DNA of 64,000 nucleotides from Luscinia megarhynchos (taxonomy: Eukaryota; Chordata; Aves; Passeriformes; Turdidae), in contig JAPFBE010000002.1 in assembly GCA_034336665.1 (NCBI GenBank), forward strand, positions 32,219,406 through 32,283,405. Reading direction: 5' to 3'. The translations under genes and the position numbers were made by a program. Shown one piece after another: positions 15,343 to 28,600 of this stretch. The notes beneath the pieces were generated by a model. The model saw nothing but the letters and a program-made list of their open reading frames with translations. It had not been told where the DNA came from and made no database searches. Positions within the stretch are counted from its first letter, which is position 1, and every line of letters begins with the position of its first letter.

Positions 15343-15870
15343 TACAGCTTTAGTTTAAATCAGCTGGAAGATAAACATGACACAGCCTCTCACTTGCTCA
15401 GTCTTCATCCCACCACCTCCACCTGCCCCTGCAGATGAATGGGAGAGAGAAATAAAAGTAAAACTTGTGTTTGAGATAAAGATAAATTAGTAGGAGAGAA
15501 AAGAAAGAGGGAAGATACTAATAGTAATGCTAATAATACAAAGAGTAAGAATATACAAAACAAGGGATATACTATGGAATTGCTCACCACCCACCTGCTG
15601 GTTCCAAGCTAGTGGCAAGCAGCAGCCCCCCAGCCAGCTTTCCCACTAGTTTATAAACTGGGCACATGGTATGGAGTATTCCTTTCTCCAGTTTGGGTCA
15701 GCTCTCCTGATGGTTCCAACTTTCAGCTTCTTGTGCTCCCCAGCCTCCTCCCTTGTGGAGTGGTGTGAGAAGCTAAAAAGTGCTTAGCATTATTTTAGCA
15801 CTATGTATCAGCAATTAAAACATGTGTTATCAATGTTATTCTCATCCTGAATCCAGGCAAAACCAGGACA
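15343..15870 (-). mobile_element. ERVL-like solo LTR
   Basis: Read on the minus strand, the element starts TGTCCTGGTTTTGCCTGGAT (from 15870) and contains the GAGAAGCTGAAAGTTGG- and AAACTGGAGAAAGGAATACT-like U3 blocks typical of a frequent avian ERVL-type LTR. A TATA-like TTTATAAAC sits at 15650-15658. The expected R/U5 region follows (purine-rich on the plus strand, 15430-15520), ending near TTTAAACTAAAGC at about 15345. An intact AATAAA on the minus strand and a clear target-site duplication are not visible, which fits an old copy. No gag/pol sequence adjoins it. The exact Repbase name is uncertain. Confidence 0.65.
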
Positions 15871-18559
15871 TTACTGTAATAAATGACTTCCATTCATACA
15901 TGATTGTTGAAAATAAAAAAGTTATTATAATTCAGTTGGAGAATTACCTGTATAACAATGCTCTGTCTCCTGAAGCATTTACCTTTGTGTGGCACGTATG
16001 GCCATAACTACAATCTTAATTTCAATCAAGACTGCTTGCTATTTGACAATTAAGTCTCATATCCTTTCAAGGACAGAATCTCAAGAAAATTAACATTTGG
16101 TTGGAGAAATCAAAGGTACACTTTACTCGAGGTGACTTCTAAGCCTTAGCTGATGGTGTACATGTTCTCTGTCTCCCTCCTCAGGAAACCACCATACCAA
16201 CAGAGGATAAAAGCCCTTAGGTGCAGCTACTGCTGCTGACTCATATATAGCAAGCAGCTTTCATCTCTAAGTATCACAAAATGCTTTACTTTTTTTTTCC
16301 CCCCACAGCTTCTTTCATTAATCAACAAAATGATGCTCTTTTGGAAGTAGGATATGACATTTTGTTCTGTTAATACTATCAACAATATTTAAGAAAAGGA
16401 TCTTCATAAAAACTAATTACAAAACTGCTTAACTTTCAGTAATCTAACCAAAGTGATTATTTCGTTAATAGCACTGAGACAAATTTTTTAGCATGCTAAA
16501 GGAAATGAGAATCATTTCTGTTAACATCCGAGTTTGCTTTAATGGATTCATTTGATGTTGATCATGTTCAAGCTGAGATTGAATTATGGGTACCCCAAAT
16601 GGGTATGCCCATAATCATTAGATGCTAAACTTCTAACAAAGTGTAATATCACAATGTCCTCTACAAAAATCATACAGTCATCATACTCTCTATTTAGCCA
16701 AAAGTCAGCTCTACAGAGAACTAGTTATGTGGGTTTTGTTTTTGTTTTTTAAATGGCATTTTTCCTATATTGGAAAATATTGATCTAGAAATAGAGCAAC
16801 AGTTAATAAACGCACAGTTTAGAGTTTAGATCACTCACCTGAGTCAAAACTGAACTAGATCAGAGCCTCTGCTTTAGATAATGTTATACTGAATATTTAA
16901 AAAAAAATATTTAAAAAACCAAAAGTAAAACTAGGAAGTCATAAAAGACACACAAAGTAAGCAGCCTTGGCTGCCCAATACCTACATGACTGAGTCTTCT
17001 TCATGGGAAGAAGAATGCCTAGATCTCAGACTAAAGGCCAGATTTGGCAAAACAGAAATCCAAACCAGAAGATCACATTCCAACTGAGACTTCTCTTCTG
17101 AAGCTCATCAGGTCTCCTACACCATCTCACTCATTTTTGCAGCCCTTGCCAGGTTTTGGCTCAGCTTACTCCACAGTGGGGAAATCCTTGAAACTTCAGT
17201 AAAGTTATATAAAATGGTATAAAATGTTCCTTTTGCAACACTAGTTCCAAACATATTCTTATAATCCCATCAGGAATTAGTAAACCTTAAAATGGATTAG
17301 GTAAATCATATTTTATGCTACTCCCTTATCAAGACATATTTTTAGCAGCATTCGTATAAGAGTAGTTTGATATATTTTCTCCACTAAATGGGAGAAACCC
17401 TCCATATAAATATATTTCCCACTTACAAATCATATAAATTTATTTTCCATCAGAGAATGTGTCACTGGGGATTGAAAAATTAAATTTAATTCCGCTTTCC
17501 TCATAAAAAAGACCAAAAGGTGCCTTCACATGTCCCTTGGTTACTTAAAAATTTATTAGTTTTGAGAGGGAATGCTTATCAAAATTAATCTTTAAGTTTT
17601 CAAAGATCAAAATGTTTTTAAAAATCACATAAAATGCCTAAAAATTTAAGCTTTGGGTTTGGATTGTTACTACATCTCTGAGTAGAGGCTTAAAACTATG
17701 CTGATTCACTGTTTTCTCCTCAGATATACTTATTTCTTCAGAAAAGTCCTAAAGACGTGACAGAAAGAAATGGCTTCAGTGAGCTATTTTTAACAAAATC
17801 ACAGCTCCTGTGATTCTCAAAGGCACAAAATTCTAGGTAATTTACTTGAACCTCAGTTTTACCCTATGACAATATTAATACAGACGTTGATTAATATGAA
17901 AAGGTTTATCAAAATGGTAGTTCAGTGCAATTCCAGTGTTGGAAGAAAATTGGGCTGTGTTTGATGATTTGACAGCTGACAAAGGCAGGGAAAAAAAATT
18001 GTTATGCTTAATTTGGAAAAGCTATTAATCTCTTTAAGCGTGTACAATATAATGGTTTATTATATTTTTCCTTTCCAAATAGTCTACATCATAATAATTC
18101 CATCATTACTAATCTGTTTCTAACTACAACCTTGACAAGGGTAATAAGTCACTTATCAGTTAAAATCCAGTCATTCTCTAATATGCCTCATTTTTAGAGA
18201 CTGACACTTACTTTAAAGAAATATCTTTTCTGTCACAACATAGTTTCCTGCTTGTGATCATGAACTTCCTGAGACAGTGGGAATAGACACTAAAATTGAC
18301 AAAAAAAGACAAAAATCATTATAAAATCACCACTCATTTTAAAAAAAAATCATGTTATTCAATTGTACGTGAGAGATATGTTTTTGTCATTTGTATTTTT
18401 TCAGGGCAGATTCTTAAACTAAAAGATCAGAGGATGAACTGGCCTCAATCAGCAATGCTTCAGAGATTCCTTTTGTGAAATCTTTCCTTTTCTTCCATCC
18501 TTCCAGAAACATTGACAGTACAGTCACTTTCAGTCTCATTCCTCAGAAAAGATTCTACA
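15871..18559. other. Intergenic, AT-rich, no recognisable gene
   Basis: Unique-looking sequence between the ERVL-like LTR and the CR1 fragment at 18.56 kb. Apart from the small hairpin at 16.58 kb, I see nothing structured. Confidence 0.55.
16583..16615. repeat. Imperfect inverted repeat
   Basis: The arms ATTATGGGTACCC and GGGTATGCCCATAAT (about 16583-16595 and 16601-16615) could form a hairpin with a short loop and one bulge of two bases. Confidence 0.75.
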
Positions 18560-18940
18560 TTGTTTCTGGGACAAGCCTTGAAAACCTCCAGGGATGGAGA
18601 TTCTACCACATCTCTGTGTGTTTTTGGAAGAAATGTCCAATCTAAGTTATTCAACTTGCAGGTTTTGTCCCTTACATTGCCTGCCACGATTGAGAAGAGC
18701 ATCTCTGCAAGTCCCCTTCAAGCAGTTTTAGGCTGCTGTGAGTTTATTTAACATTTAACCTCTTGTTTTCCAAACTAAAGAAACCAACTCTGTTAACCAC
18801 TCCTTACAATTTTTGTGCACTGGGCTCTGACTATCTTGTCCTCCCCTGGACCCTCTGCAGCTTGCTGACACCCTCTTGAAAGGGGTTGTGAAGTCCCAGA
18901 CCCTCCCAGCTGCTGCACTGTGCTGCAGATGACCAGCTCA
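18560..18940 (-). mobile_element. Old CR1 LINE fragment (antisense)
   Basis: The plus strand carries AAAACCTCCAGGGATGGAGA (18580) followed by TTCTACCACATCTCTG, the antisense of the CR1 region near its 3' end. Further right, text resembling the antisense CR1 'subject to loss of ccc tgg acc ... gctc' region appears (18838-18930). It is highly diverged. A CR1-like frame on the minus strand includes DVVESPSLEVFK, a recognisable CR1 3'-ORF motif. Confidence 0.65.
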
Positions 18941-20929
18941 GAAGGGGCTAAAGAAACCTCCTAAATGTGCCTGACACCACATGCTCAGCCACTGCTTACT
19001 GGAGGAATGCAGTTTTGGGAATGAGGTAGGATAGATTTCAGGACTCAACAGAGGCAAAATGAAATATATATACAGCATACATTGGGAAAACACAGAGAAG
19101 ATGATAATAAAAAAGGGATAAAAGACAGTCACTGTGCCTATAAAAACAGGTACAAAGGAAGAGCAAGTAGCCAGGATTTTTTCCAGTGTGCTACTGATTA
19201 AGCCCCAAAAATTTCCCTTCCCTTTGGCAGAGTGAAAGCACTTCTTTTTGAGGAGCCATTTGTTACTTTTCATGACTGTAGTCCCAGCAATCTTATTTTC
19301 TTCTCCTGCCTAATTTGGATTAGTAAACAAGAGTTTTTTAAAGCATCACATGTCCATGTTTTCTTTTTGCACGACCAGACAATGGATACTGCAGTGCTGA
19401 GTCAGGGCAAGCTCAGTGCTGCACAGGAACTCTTAGTTTAGTATTCAGTGTGCAAACACCCAGCCTGAGAGTGCTGCTGCTGCACCTTCAGGTGACACTG
19501 TGCCTTCAGGTGACACTGCCTCTGCCTTCGTGCCCCTGCCTGAGACCCAAAAAATCACCAATGGCCCACCACTGGGTTTCATTTTTCTGCAGTAGCACGC
19601 TGGGTGTCATTATGATTCTAATAATTGACATTCCCAACAGCCAGTGGGAGGCTTCCTGAAGTCCTGCATTATGTTGAGAAATGCCTTGTGCTGTTGACAC
19701 CCAACTTCCCCTGGGAATTGTAGCCTAGCTAAAGACAGGCCCAGAACGCAAATTGGAGATGGCAAGAAAACTTAATTTCCCAGAAAGTTAAATAAAGTGA
19801 GTAATAAAAACATATCCTAAAAAATTTAGTTGCAAATAAATCAGAGTACATGACAGAGATTTCTAATGTAGTTCTTTATGTGTCTCATTATAACAAAACA
19901 TTAGCAGAAATCACCACTTCTGTATAGGAAAGGAACGTTAAGATGTTTTCACTTGTCAATTTTCATACTAACTATATAAGTATGGGAAAAGAGACACTGT
20001 ATCATAAAATCACCCTTCTTGGCTTTTCAAATGCATTTTTACCCAAAAGCTTTTCTCTTCTTTAGCACCTTCAGATTTTTCTGCTTTATTATGTCAGAGA
20101 ATAGTGTAATTGTGCTCTGTGCAGCACATACCTGACTCAAAATGCTGGGAAGATGTGAATTTCTTTCCATTCAAGATTTAAAAAAAAATCATACAAGTAC
20201 ATATAAATAATTCAAGAAATTAAATAAAGGAGTAGTAATGTGAGAGTTTGCATATAATATCATTATAATACCTATGCTTTATTGCCCTAGAAACAGTTTG
20301 AGAGGAAAAGGTAACAAAAGCAATGACAGAAATGGCAGGAACACCAGAGTAACTGCAAATAATTTGTCTATCTTATCAACTCCTAATGCCGAGTCAGTTT
20401 TCTCTGCCTATGGCTTATTTGTTTCTTTTCAATGCAAGGTCTAAAAGTGTATAATATTAACAGCTCCTTATCAAAGGCTTGTTTCCCTATTGTAAATACA
20501 GAAAGAACACTTTGATTCTATTCAGCTTTGCTGTCACTAACTTTTTCCCAGATAGGAAACTGGCATGAAAAGCTGGACAGGCACCCAGCTGCTTAATTTC
20601 TAGAGACAGTGACACACTCACAGGCTGTACAACAGCTGCAGATAAGCTGTCCTTCCCATGCTGAAATCTTGAACACCATGGTTGCCTTTTGGCCTTGCTC
20701 GCTAATCTTGAAATTGTGTTTTGACTAGAAATGGGAGGCAGGTTTTCAAAGCTCCACAGGAAGAATAGAGACCCTCTGAGGAGCAGGAGCTGCCCTTTGT
20801 AGCAAGAGCAGTTGGAACAGATGCAGCTGTGGCTGGGAACAGGTGATGAGGGCTTGCACAGGAATATCAGCAAATTAGGAAGTGCAATGTCCTAATGTTC
20901 AATTACATAGAAGCACTGGTGATAGGGGG
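18941..20929. other. Intergenic, no recognisable gene
   Basis: Contains the two-copy 18-bp repeat at 19.49 kb and otherwise unassigned sequence. Minus-strand frames at 18938-19273 and 20487-20873 (111 and 128 codons) show no domain. Confidence 0.5.
19485..19518 (+). repeat. Two-copy 18-bp tandem repeat
   Basis: CCTTCAGGTGACACTG occurs at 19485-19500 and again at 19503-19518, separated by TG. Confidence 0.9.
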
Positions 20930-21528
20930 CAAGGAAAACATTGAAGTACTGAATGTCTTCTTCATCTCTTTACTATTCTCTGGCTAGAATTGCCCTCAGG
21001 GTTACCAGGACCCTCCAACACACGAGAAAGTTTGAGGAAATGTAGATATACCCTCAACAGAGCAGGATCAGCTCAGGAACCAGTGGAATGAAATGACCAT
21101 GCACAAGTCCATGGGACCTGGCAGAATGCATCCTCGAGTGTTAAGGGAGTTGGCATTGTGATATGATTAATCATTATCATATTTGAAAGGTTGTGGGAAT
21201 CAGGAAATTCTCCCACAGTATTGAAGAAAAGACAACATCGCTCCTGTCTCCAAGAACCAGAAGGAAGATGAGGAGAGCTGCAGTCCAGCCAGCCTCACTG
21301 AGTTCCCTGGGGGAATGATCCATCAAAACCTCCTGGAAGCCATTTCCAGCCATACTAGGCAAAAGGCACTAACTGGGATTGGTCAGCCTATGTTTGTGAA
21401 GTTAAAAGGCCTGACCAGCTACTCTTCTGTGGTGAGGGGACTGGCTCAGTGGACAAGGGGAGACCAGTGGAAGTTGTTTATCTTGATTTCAGCAGGATTT
21501 TTGACACCATTTCTCATGACACTTGTAA
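20930..21528 (+). mobile_element. CR1 LINE fragment (5' part of the RT region)
   Basis: Degenerate CR1 coding sequence on the plus strand. The last 80 bp translate in one frame to PVEVVYLDFSRIFDTISHDT (near 21459-21520), the well-known CR1 RT block with F-x-D-T-x-S-H. Upstream text (AAGTCCATGGGACCTGGCAG near 21107, and a CTGTCTCCAAGAACCAGAAG-like block near 21245) fits the preceding CR1 region. Frameshifts are frequent and the copy breaks off at about 21528 into AT-rich sequence. Confidence 0.75.
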
Positions 21529-22481
21529 GAAATTCTTGCTCTTTTTCCTAGTTTTCTTCTCACTCTCTCAAATATATACATATATTGATGTGCTAAGATT
21601 TTTTCCACAATTTACAGAAATGTGTAGAAATTATTTTCTGTCAAAGTGATTTTGCCTATTTTGTTTAGTTCCTCCCTTGCCCTCATATTCATCTATGAGC
21701 ATATTTAAAATGATGTAATAGACTATGCATTTATTTTGCCCACAGCTTCTGAGAGACTTTTAGCTTGTATTTATAGCTGCTGTTACACATGTAGCATGCA
21801 TCAGAAGATCTGAGAATTGGGATGGCATAATAGAGTTGACAGCAGAAAGATAATCAAGAAAACAGATATTTTTCAACAGGCACTAGAGTACTATGAGCTT
21901 GCCAATAAAATCCTAAAGTCAGAGCAGAGCTGACATATACAGAGTTCTATATTGATACTGAAGCATCAATAAGGGCAACTGCAATGTTTTAAGAAATGCC
22001 CAATTTTTAAAATTAATATCTAATATGTGCCTAATATGATTATGATCTGCAAAATAAAAGCTGTATTAAATTTTGAAAAGAAAGGAAGTCTTTTGTGTTC
22101 AAGCATTACAGTTCTTTGCCTTGTACTATAAAAGCTGACTTGTGCTCAGTCACATCACAGATGTTGTGCTCATATAATGATCCCACTCACTACATTATGC
22201 AAATGACTTTGTTACACTTAACACCCTGACTGAGCCATACACATCCCAGAAAATCTCAGAAGAAACTTCTTTTTCATTTGGAAACTTCTGAAAGTGGGTG
22301 ACATTATAATCAATGAAGCGAAAAATATTGAGGAAGCATAGAAAAATTGGAAAGTTTTAAGAGGCTGGTGCTTTTAAGATAGTAGAAAATAGTCTAGCTC
22401 TTGTCAGTCAATCTTAAAAATTGTAAGGAGGTCAGTGGTGCAGAAAAATAAAGTCCTATATAAACAATTCCCCAAAGTAGG

Positions 22482-22645
22482 TGGGCTATAGAAAATCTCC
22501 TTGGAGTTTTTCAAGATTCATCTGGACAAAGCCATGACTGACCTGGCTTTGTGGCCCTGATGTAAGAAATTGGATGGGGTGCTCCCAGTGGTACCTTCCA
22601 GATGTGCAACATCTGTGAGTTAATGAAATATGCTGGGCCACTGTA
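22482..22645 (+). mobile_element. CR1 LINE 3'-end fragment
   Basis: A short diverged piece of the CR1 3' end. It contains TCCTTGGAGTTTTTCAAGAT (about 22499), then CATCTGGACAAAGCCATGAC, then GGATGGGGTGCTCCCAGTGG and TACCTTCCAGATGTGCAACA. These follow the usual order of the last 150 bp of CR1. The terminal ATTCTATG-type unit is not recognisable. Confidence 0.6.
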
Positions 22646-25600
22646 AGTCATTGGCACTATAAGGAAAAATAAAATGGGAAGTGGCAATGACTAGAAAGAG
22701 CACAAGGGGGGGAATGGGCTTCAAAGTGCTTCAAACATCTCTCTCTGTTTTTCTAACTGTTTTCCTGTGGCCCAAACTTCCTCTCTTATTAAATCAGAGA
22801 GAAAAATGCCTGCAATTAGTGAGTGTTCTACATAACTTCATTACCAAATCCAAAAGAAACAAGGTAATTTTACTTTGATGAACAGAGCTGTCTATAACCT
22901 TTGTTCAGTTGTTCATGCTTTGATTAAAGGAAAAGAAAAACATGCAGTTTGATTAATTTTGGTGATTCTGAATAACCAAGTCTTTAACTTGTGTTCCATC
23001 CTACTACTACAGGGTACAAACTATGACAAACATAATTTCAATTATGGTAAATCCCGAACTGAATTTTCAATGGTGTCTTCTGAACAAAACAATGAGTTCT
23101 TAATCAAATTCAGCCCAACACCACAAATTCCTTTTGGAATTTGCCTCATAACACACAATATACACAACAGGGTGATTTTCATATAAATAAAATAATGTTT
23201 AAAAATATGTTCCACATTTCTTTTCTGATGGAGACTATGGGCTTATTGAAAAGCAAAACTGTAGCCATTCAGGAATAATTAATATTCCAGGAACATAGCA
23301 GAGTGACTGCTGACATCCTTGCCACTTTTAGAACAGCCTTTATGGAAAGGCATGTCTGTCAGTACTTTCAGTATCCAATCTACCCTGACAAAATCCAAAT
23401 TCTGTGGTTTCTGGTCTCCTCTGTCTGTTGTCTATGACCTCTAAAGATGAAATTTAAATCAACAGTGGTTTCCAATTAAATTATATTATCTTACATTATG
23501 TTAGAAGATGAGGAACTGCTATTTCTCTGATTTGTAGAAATGCAGCTTGTCACTCAGAAACATTGCTAGAAAAAAAAAACTCTTTAAAGTGGGATCCAAA
23601 GCCTACTGAAGTCCACAAAAGTATCTGGAAATATTTTACTTCTGGGCCTAATTTGCATAAACTGACATTTTATTTTCTGGCAGATATTGTATCTGTAAAT
23701 GTAGACCATACAATTTAGCCAGTCACAGGTGCAGTTTCATATAGCCACTAGGTACTAGACATAATTACACCTGAAAATAGTTCTACAGTGACTTTTCATA
23801 AGTACATTTGAAAGGTAGTGTAGCAAAGCACAAAGATAAAATTTAAAAGGCATGATCAGGTATGGAAAACTGAGCTTTTTCCCCCTTTTATCCAATGAGT
23901 CTCTATACAGTGAGATTTGTAAAGGCAAGAGTACCAGACATTCAGATAGTAATCTCTGCAAATATTTATTCTTTCTATAAAACAAATTTCCAAATAATCC
24001 AAGTGTGTGTCTAAAGTCAGTACATTTTCCTACACACCTCACCATCCTAATAGTGTCCATACTATAAGTTCTTCCTATGTACATAATTTTGCTATATCTT
24101 ATATTTGAAAGTGATAAGAGTAAATACAGTTCTATATTTTCCACAATTTGAGTATTTTGTAGTTTAAAGTATCAAGTGTCTTGAACGTTTTCTTGGCACT
24201 ACTTCCAAATTCAACATACTCTTCCTAAGAGCCTATCTACTTATTTTTTTTTTTAGTTTCACAAAATTTAAAGTACTTTTACGAGTGTGGAAGAGATATG
24301 AGTACACTCCATAAATACATCATCAGAAGCATGAACTCTGGGAGGAAAAAAACACTTAAGTTAAAGGATGTTTTTGACACAGGAACAAATGGTTCTTTGT
24401 TAATGAATAAATATGTGCTTGAATCTAGAGGTTTAATTCTGCTTGAGTGAGCTTTGGGACATCTTTTTGAGTAATACAAGGGAGAAAACATACTTGGTGC
24501 TAAAAATTGAGTTTCTATCAGTGTATGAAAAAGATCAAGTAGTTTGGCTGTCTGCAACAGCAGGAAAATGTTCTCAGTGAGTCAAATGGCCTTTCTGATG
24601 CATATTCCTACTCATTTTTACAATAAATATAGGCAAGAAAACTTTAGCCACTGCTACTGAAGTAGCAGCACTGCAAAACTTGGAAAGCTCTTCGTAATGG
24701 GAGACAAGTATGTTATTTTTAACCCAGTAAAAAAATACTTTATTGAACAGAATTTCATCTGCTACTTAGTAAAAAAAACTCCCTTCTGGCATTTCTCTCC
24801 CAAATGACATTAAACATCACCTGTAGAATCAAGATGGGAAATATTTTCCTTTATTGTTCATCGATTTAGATGAAATGTGTATCAGAACCACACATATATC
24901 ACCAAAGAGGTCCAAACATTCGAGAGAAATAAAAAGTCTTTATCTTATTTAAAAATTTTGTGCTAAATATCTCCTCTAAATGGAAAAAGAATTACCAGGT
25001 GTTGTTGGGTTATGGGAATGCCACTACAAACCATCTGGGGAACCTGGGATGGAAATTCAACTGAAATTCTCTTTTGAGCCTTGTGTTCCAACTGATTTTA
25101 CTTGACTAATTTAACTAATTTAATTTTGGATGAGCCCTTCTCTCCAGTGAGAACCAGATAATATCTTTATCCAGGAATTTTATGGGGAGAAATACTTTAC
25201 CTCTTACTCTGCCTTTCATTCTCTTTGACCTGTCTACTACTTCAAATTCAGGAACACCCTGATTAGGAGCTTGCAGACCCTTCTCAGTTGCATACATCCC
25301 AATTGGTTGCTTTAAGTACTGAAGATATAGTTATTTTTATGTAGTGAAGTTTGATATGAGAAACCCTTCAGGATGCTCAACACAAAGTTTACTCATTGTT
25401 CACGTGGTCCAGCTTCTTAGAAGTGTGTCCTAAGAAGAGGAGGCTTCTCTGTGACCATGACAAAATGCCTAGACAATACTGTTGTTCACATCTGTAGTTT
25501 CCTCACACAGGATGATGAAAATTGACAGTGCTGTGATCACTACTAAATACTGCAATCTAGCAAGTCATTCTGTTAATTCACTGCACCAGAGCTGCTGTTG

Positions 25601-28600
25601 AAACCTTTTCATGTTGTTAGACTCTGTACTGCTGGGTGTAATAAACAAATCAAAGAGAAGTTGCACATTTGATCTGTGAGGTATTGTAAGTCAATATAAA
25701 CCTCCAAGCAGAGAAGTTAATTTGACACTTCTACACAGTCAGTCACACAAGAATTCATTAGCAGGGGCCTGGGTAAGGACCACTGCGTGATTTCTAGGAT
25801 GTTCTTCCTTTCATTACCTTTGCAACAAAGAGACTGCCACTAATGGGAAGAAAAAATAGGTGAGAAGCTGATTCAGAGTGAGGAATCTCAAGAGAACATC
25901 TGGAAGACGCTCTGAAAGTTAATGGTTACTGAACATCATTGACTTGATTGCCTACTATTTCCTGTCTTAAAACTCAGATGTCTTCTGTTCATGGACTTAG
26001 AAATACTGATGCATTCTTAATTCATTGTCTTTGTCTGTTATGGTAGAGAGCACACTGGTTTTGCTTAAAACTCTGCTTCCACCCATTATCCTCCACTGGA
26101 GCAGTTAATTAGCTGCTTCATTTACAAATGCTTACATTTGGCTTCAAACTGCACTTAAGGAAGCAATATTTTGTGGCCAGGAATTTGATGTCACTAGAGA
26201 CCCTACTTATTTAACCTTTTCTTGATTAGTTTTTCAACTAAATTACCTGTAAGTTAGTTGGCATGTATATGTAAGGACATAAGTGTGTCAGGAGACATTT
26301 TCCTGTGTGTCTAAGAGCTGCTAGCAACTCTACCATGCTAATTTTACTGTAGATGGAGTTAATAATAAATGCAGCATCTGTAAGTCATTAATCTGGATAA
26401 GGAAAACATAAACTTATTGACTGTTTGAGAATATTGAAGAGGTAACCTTTTGTTGGTATGCAACGTTTCTGAAAGAGCAAAAACGAGTGCAAAATAGCAT
26501 AACAAGTTCACTATTTTGTTATCCATCTTCCTGGTACTTGAATGACTAGGTCAAAAGCTTTGAATTTCGGCTCATGAAGGAACATGGCCACTATTGTTTC
26601 AAGCAAATTGTGGTATTAATGTCTGTACTCACAGCTGCTTTGAGTTGTTTCTTCCACAGGGACCAAGCGGTTCCTCTCTGCAGGCAGCTGTGTACAACAC
26701 TCTGTGGTGCCCTCCAGAGCAGCTGTGCTCTGGGACCACTTGTGTTTGGGAGACTGATGCTCCCAGTCCAGCAAGACAGAGCAGGAGACAGAGTAGAAAG
26801 GATCTAGCTAGCTGGGAGCCCTCTGCAGAACCAAGGACCTCCAGGAAGGGCAGGAGAGGAGAATACTATACCACACCAAGGGGGCAGAAGGTAGATAGGG
26901 CCAGGATTTAATAAAGACCATTCAATATAGTCTCTGAATTGGCCTGAGAGAAAACCTGTCAGAAAAAGCCATTTGAATTCAAAGCTCCTTTCAGAGCTGT
27001 TCACTCTAGAGAAAAGGACAGTCTGGGCAGCCCAGCCCAAGCATTCAGCATTGACCTATGGTCCCACCATGCTGCCCGTGAAGGAATACAGCCAGCACAG
27101 ACTCCAAGGAGTGCCATAATGTTTCTATTTACATATTCACCTGCCTTTCTTCCTTCAAGGAACTGTATCAACCTTCCCTAGTGCACCTGGAAATTCAGCA
27201 CTGTACAGCCCAGCATTATTGGCACCCACAGCTCCCCTATTCAGTGTGTCTGGCACGAGTATTTTCAAAGTGCTAAATGCAGTTGCAAGTCAATGACCAT
27301 TTTTACACCACCACAGTTAATTCATCTAGAGAAGCCATGCAGGCTGTGAAGCAAGCAACTGTGAACCCAGCAGGCAACTTGCATGCTTGTCTAAACTTTG
27401 TTGTCTAGGTGGGAGGAAAGCATCATTTTTGTCTCCCACAGATGCAGCCTTCAGCTATCATTTAACTTACTGTGATTAATTGACTCAGAAAAATGTGGAG
27501 CTTTATGTTGCTGTCAAAAGTAGCCCTTGTTATTTTTCTGAGTGCTCAGACACCAGAACTCTCTCCCTGATGATTTGTAGTGTTATAGTTCATCAGCAAA
27601 TGAGACTCTCTTTGGCCCCTCTCCCCTCTGCTCTTTTAGCTGTGAAAAGAAGGAAAAAAACTTCGATGCAAAGGGGAAAATCTACTCCAAAGTTGATTAA
27701 TGGTATTTATATTTGTCTCACACGTGGCCCAGATTAAGTCACAGACATAGCACATTTAATGTCTGGCTGTGAAAATGTTGGTTTACATTTATTCCACTTA
27801 GGTGATTCTATCAGCAGTGTGCCTTTGCTGTGATTGAAATGCCACATTTTAACATAGCAGTATTCATGTGCTGAGCGTGGGGAGGGGAGAATGGGGTGCT
27901 CTATCAGATGGTCTCATTTGTATTTGTTTATTATTTCAAAATTCATGAAGGGCTGATAAGTTTCTGAGTTCAGTTCTGGGGATGAAAAATCTGAAAAGGG
28001 CTTGCCATAACATAGATCCTGAAAATATTTCACTTTCAAATTCTGCAGACAAAACTTATATTAGTCAACACCCCCTTATGAATGATCAACCTTTAAAACC
28101 TATAGAGGTGGTTTCAAGCTTCACTCTTTTGTAGCAACATGTCAGCCAGAGAGTCATTAGTGAGCAGATAAAAGGGATGCAGTTAGTTAGAATTGAAGGT
28201 CTCAGGACTGAAAGGTATGGAATAAAAATTGTAAATGATGCAGCTGGAGTTATCAAAACTGGAATTTGCCATCATTTTGAAGTACAAGGTGAAAATTGAG
28301 GATGTGATAACATGAAAAATGGGAATGATCATATCTGTGACAGTCTTTTGATCTTCAAAGCATAAAGGGCTTAAATTTTGTTCATAAATCTTGCTAAAAT
28401 TACTCCATGTCATTCAATCACAACACTGGAGAAGAGTTCAGGTGATATTTTTATGGCAAAGGGAGGTTTGTTAGCCTTCTGATGATCTTTGCATCCAAGA
28501 TGACAGGAAAAACAAGCTGCAGCTGATGGGATTTGCACTGACAAGCAGGTTTTTATTGTTTCTCATGATCTTAGTATTTCTTGGGCTTTCAAGAAGCTTT

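Noticed and set aside
23755..24144. 129-codon minus-strand open frame
   Set aside because: No domain or family resemblance, and AT-driven composition rich in Leu/Tyr/Ser.
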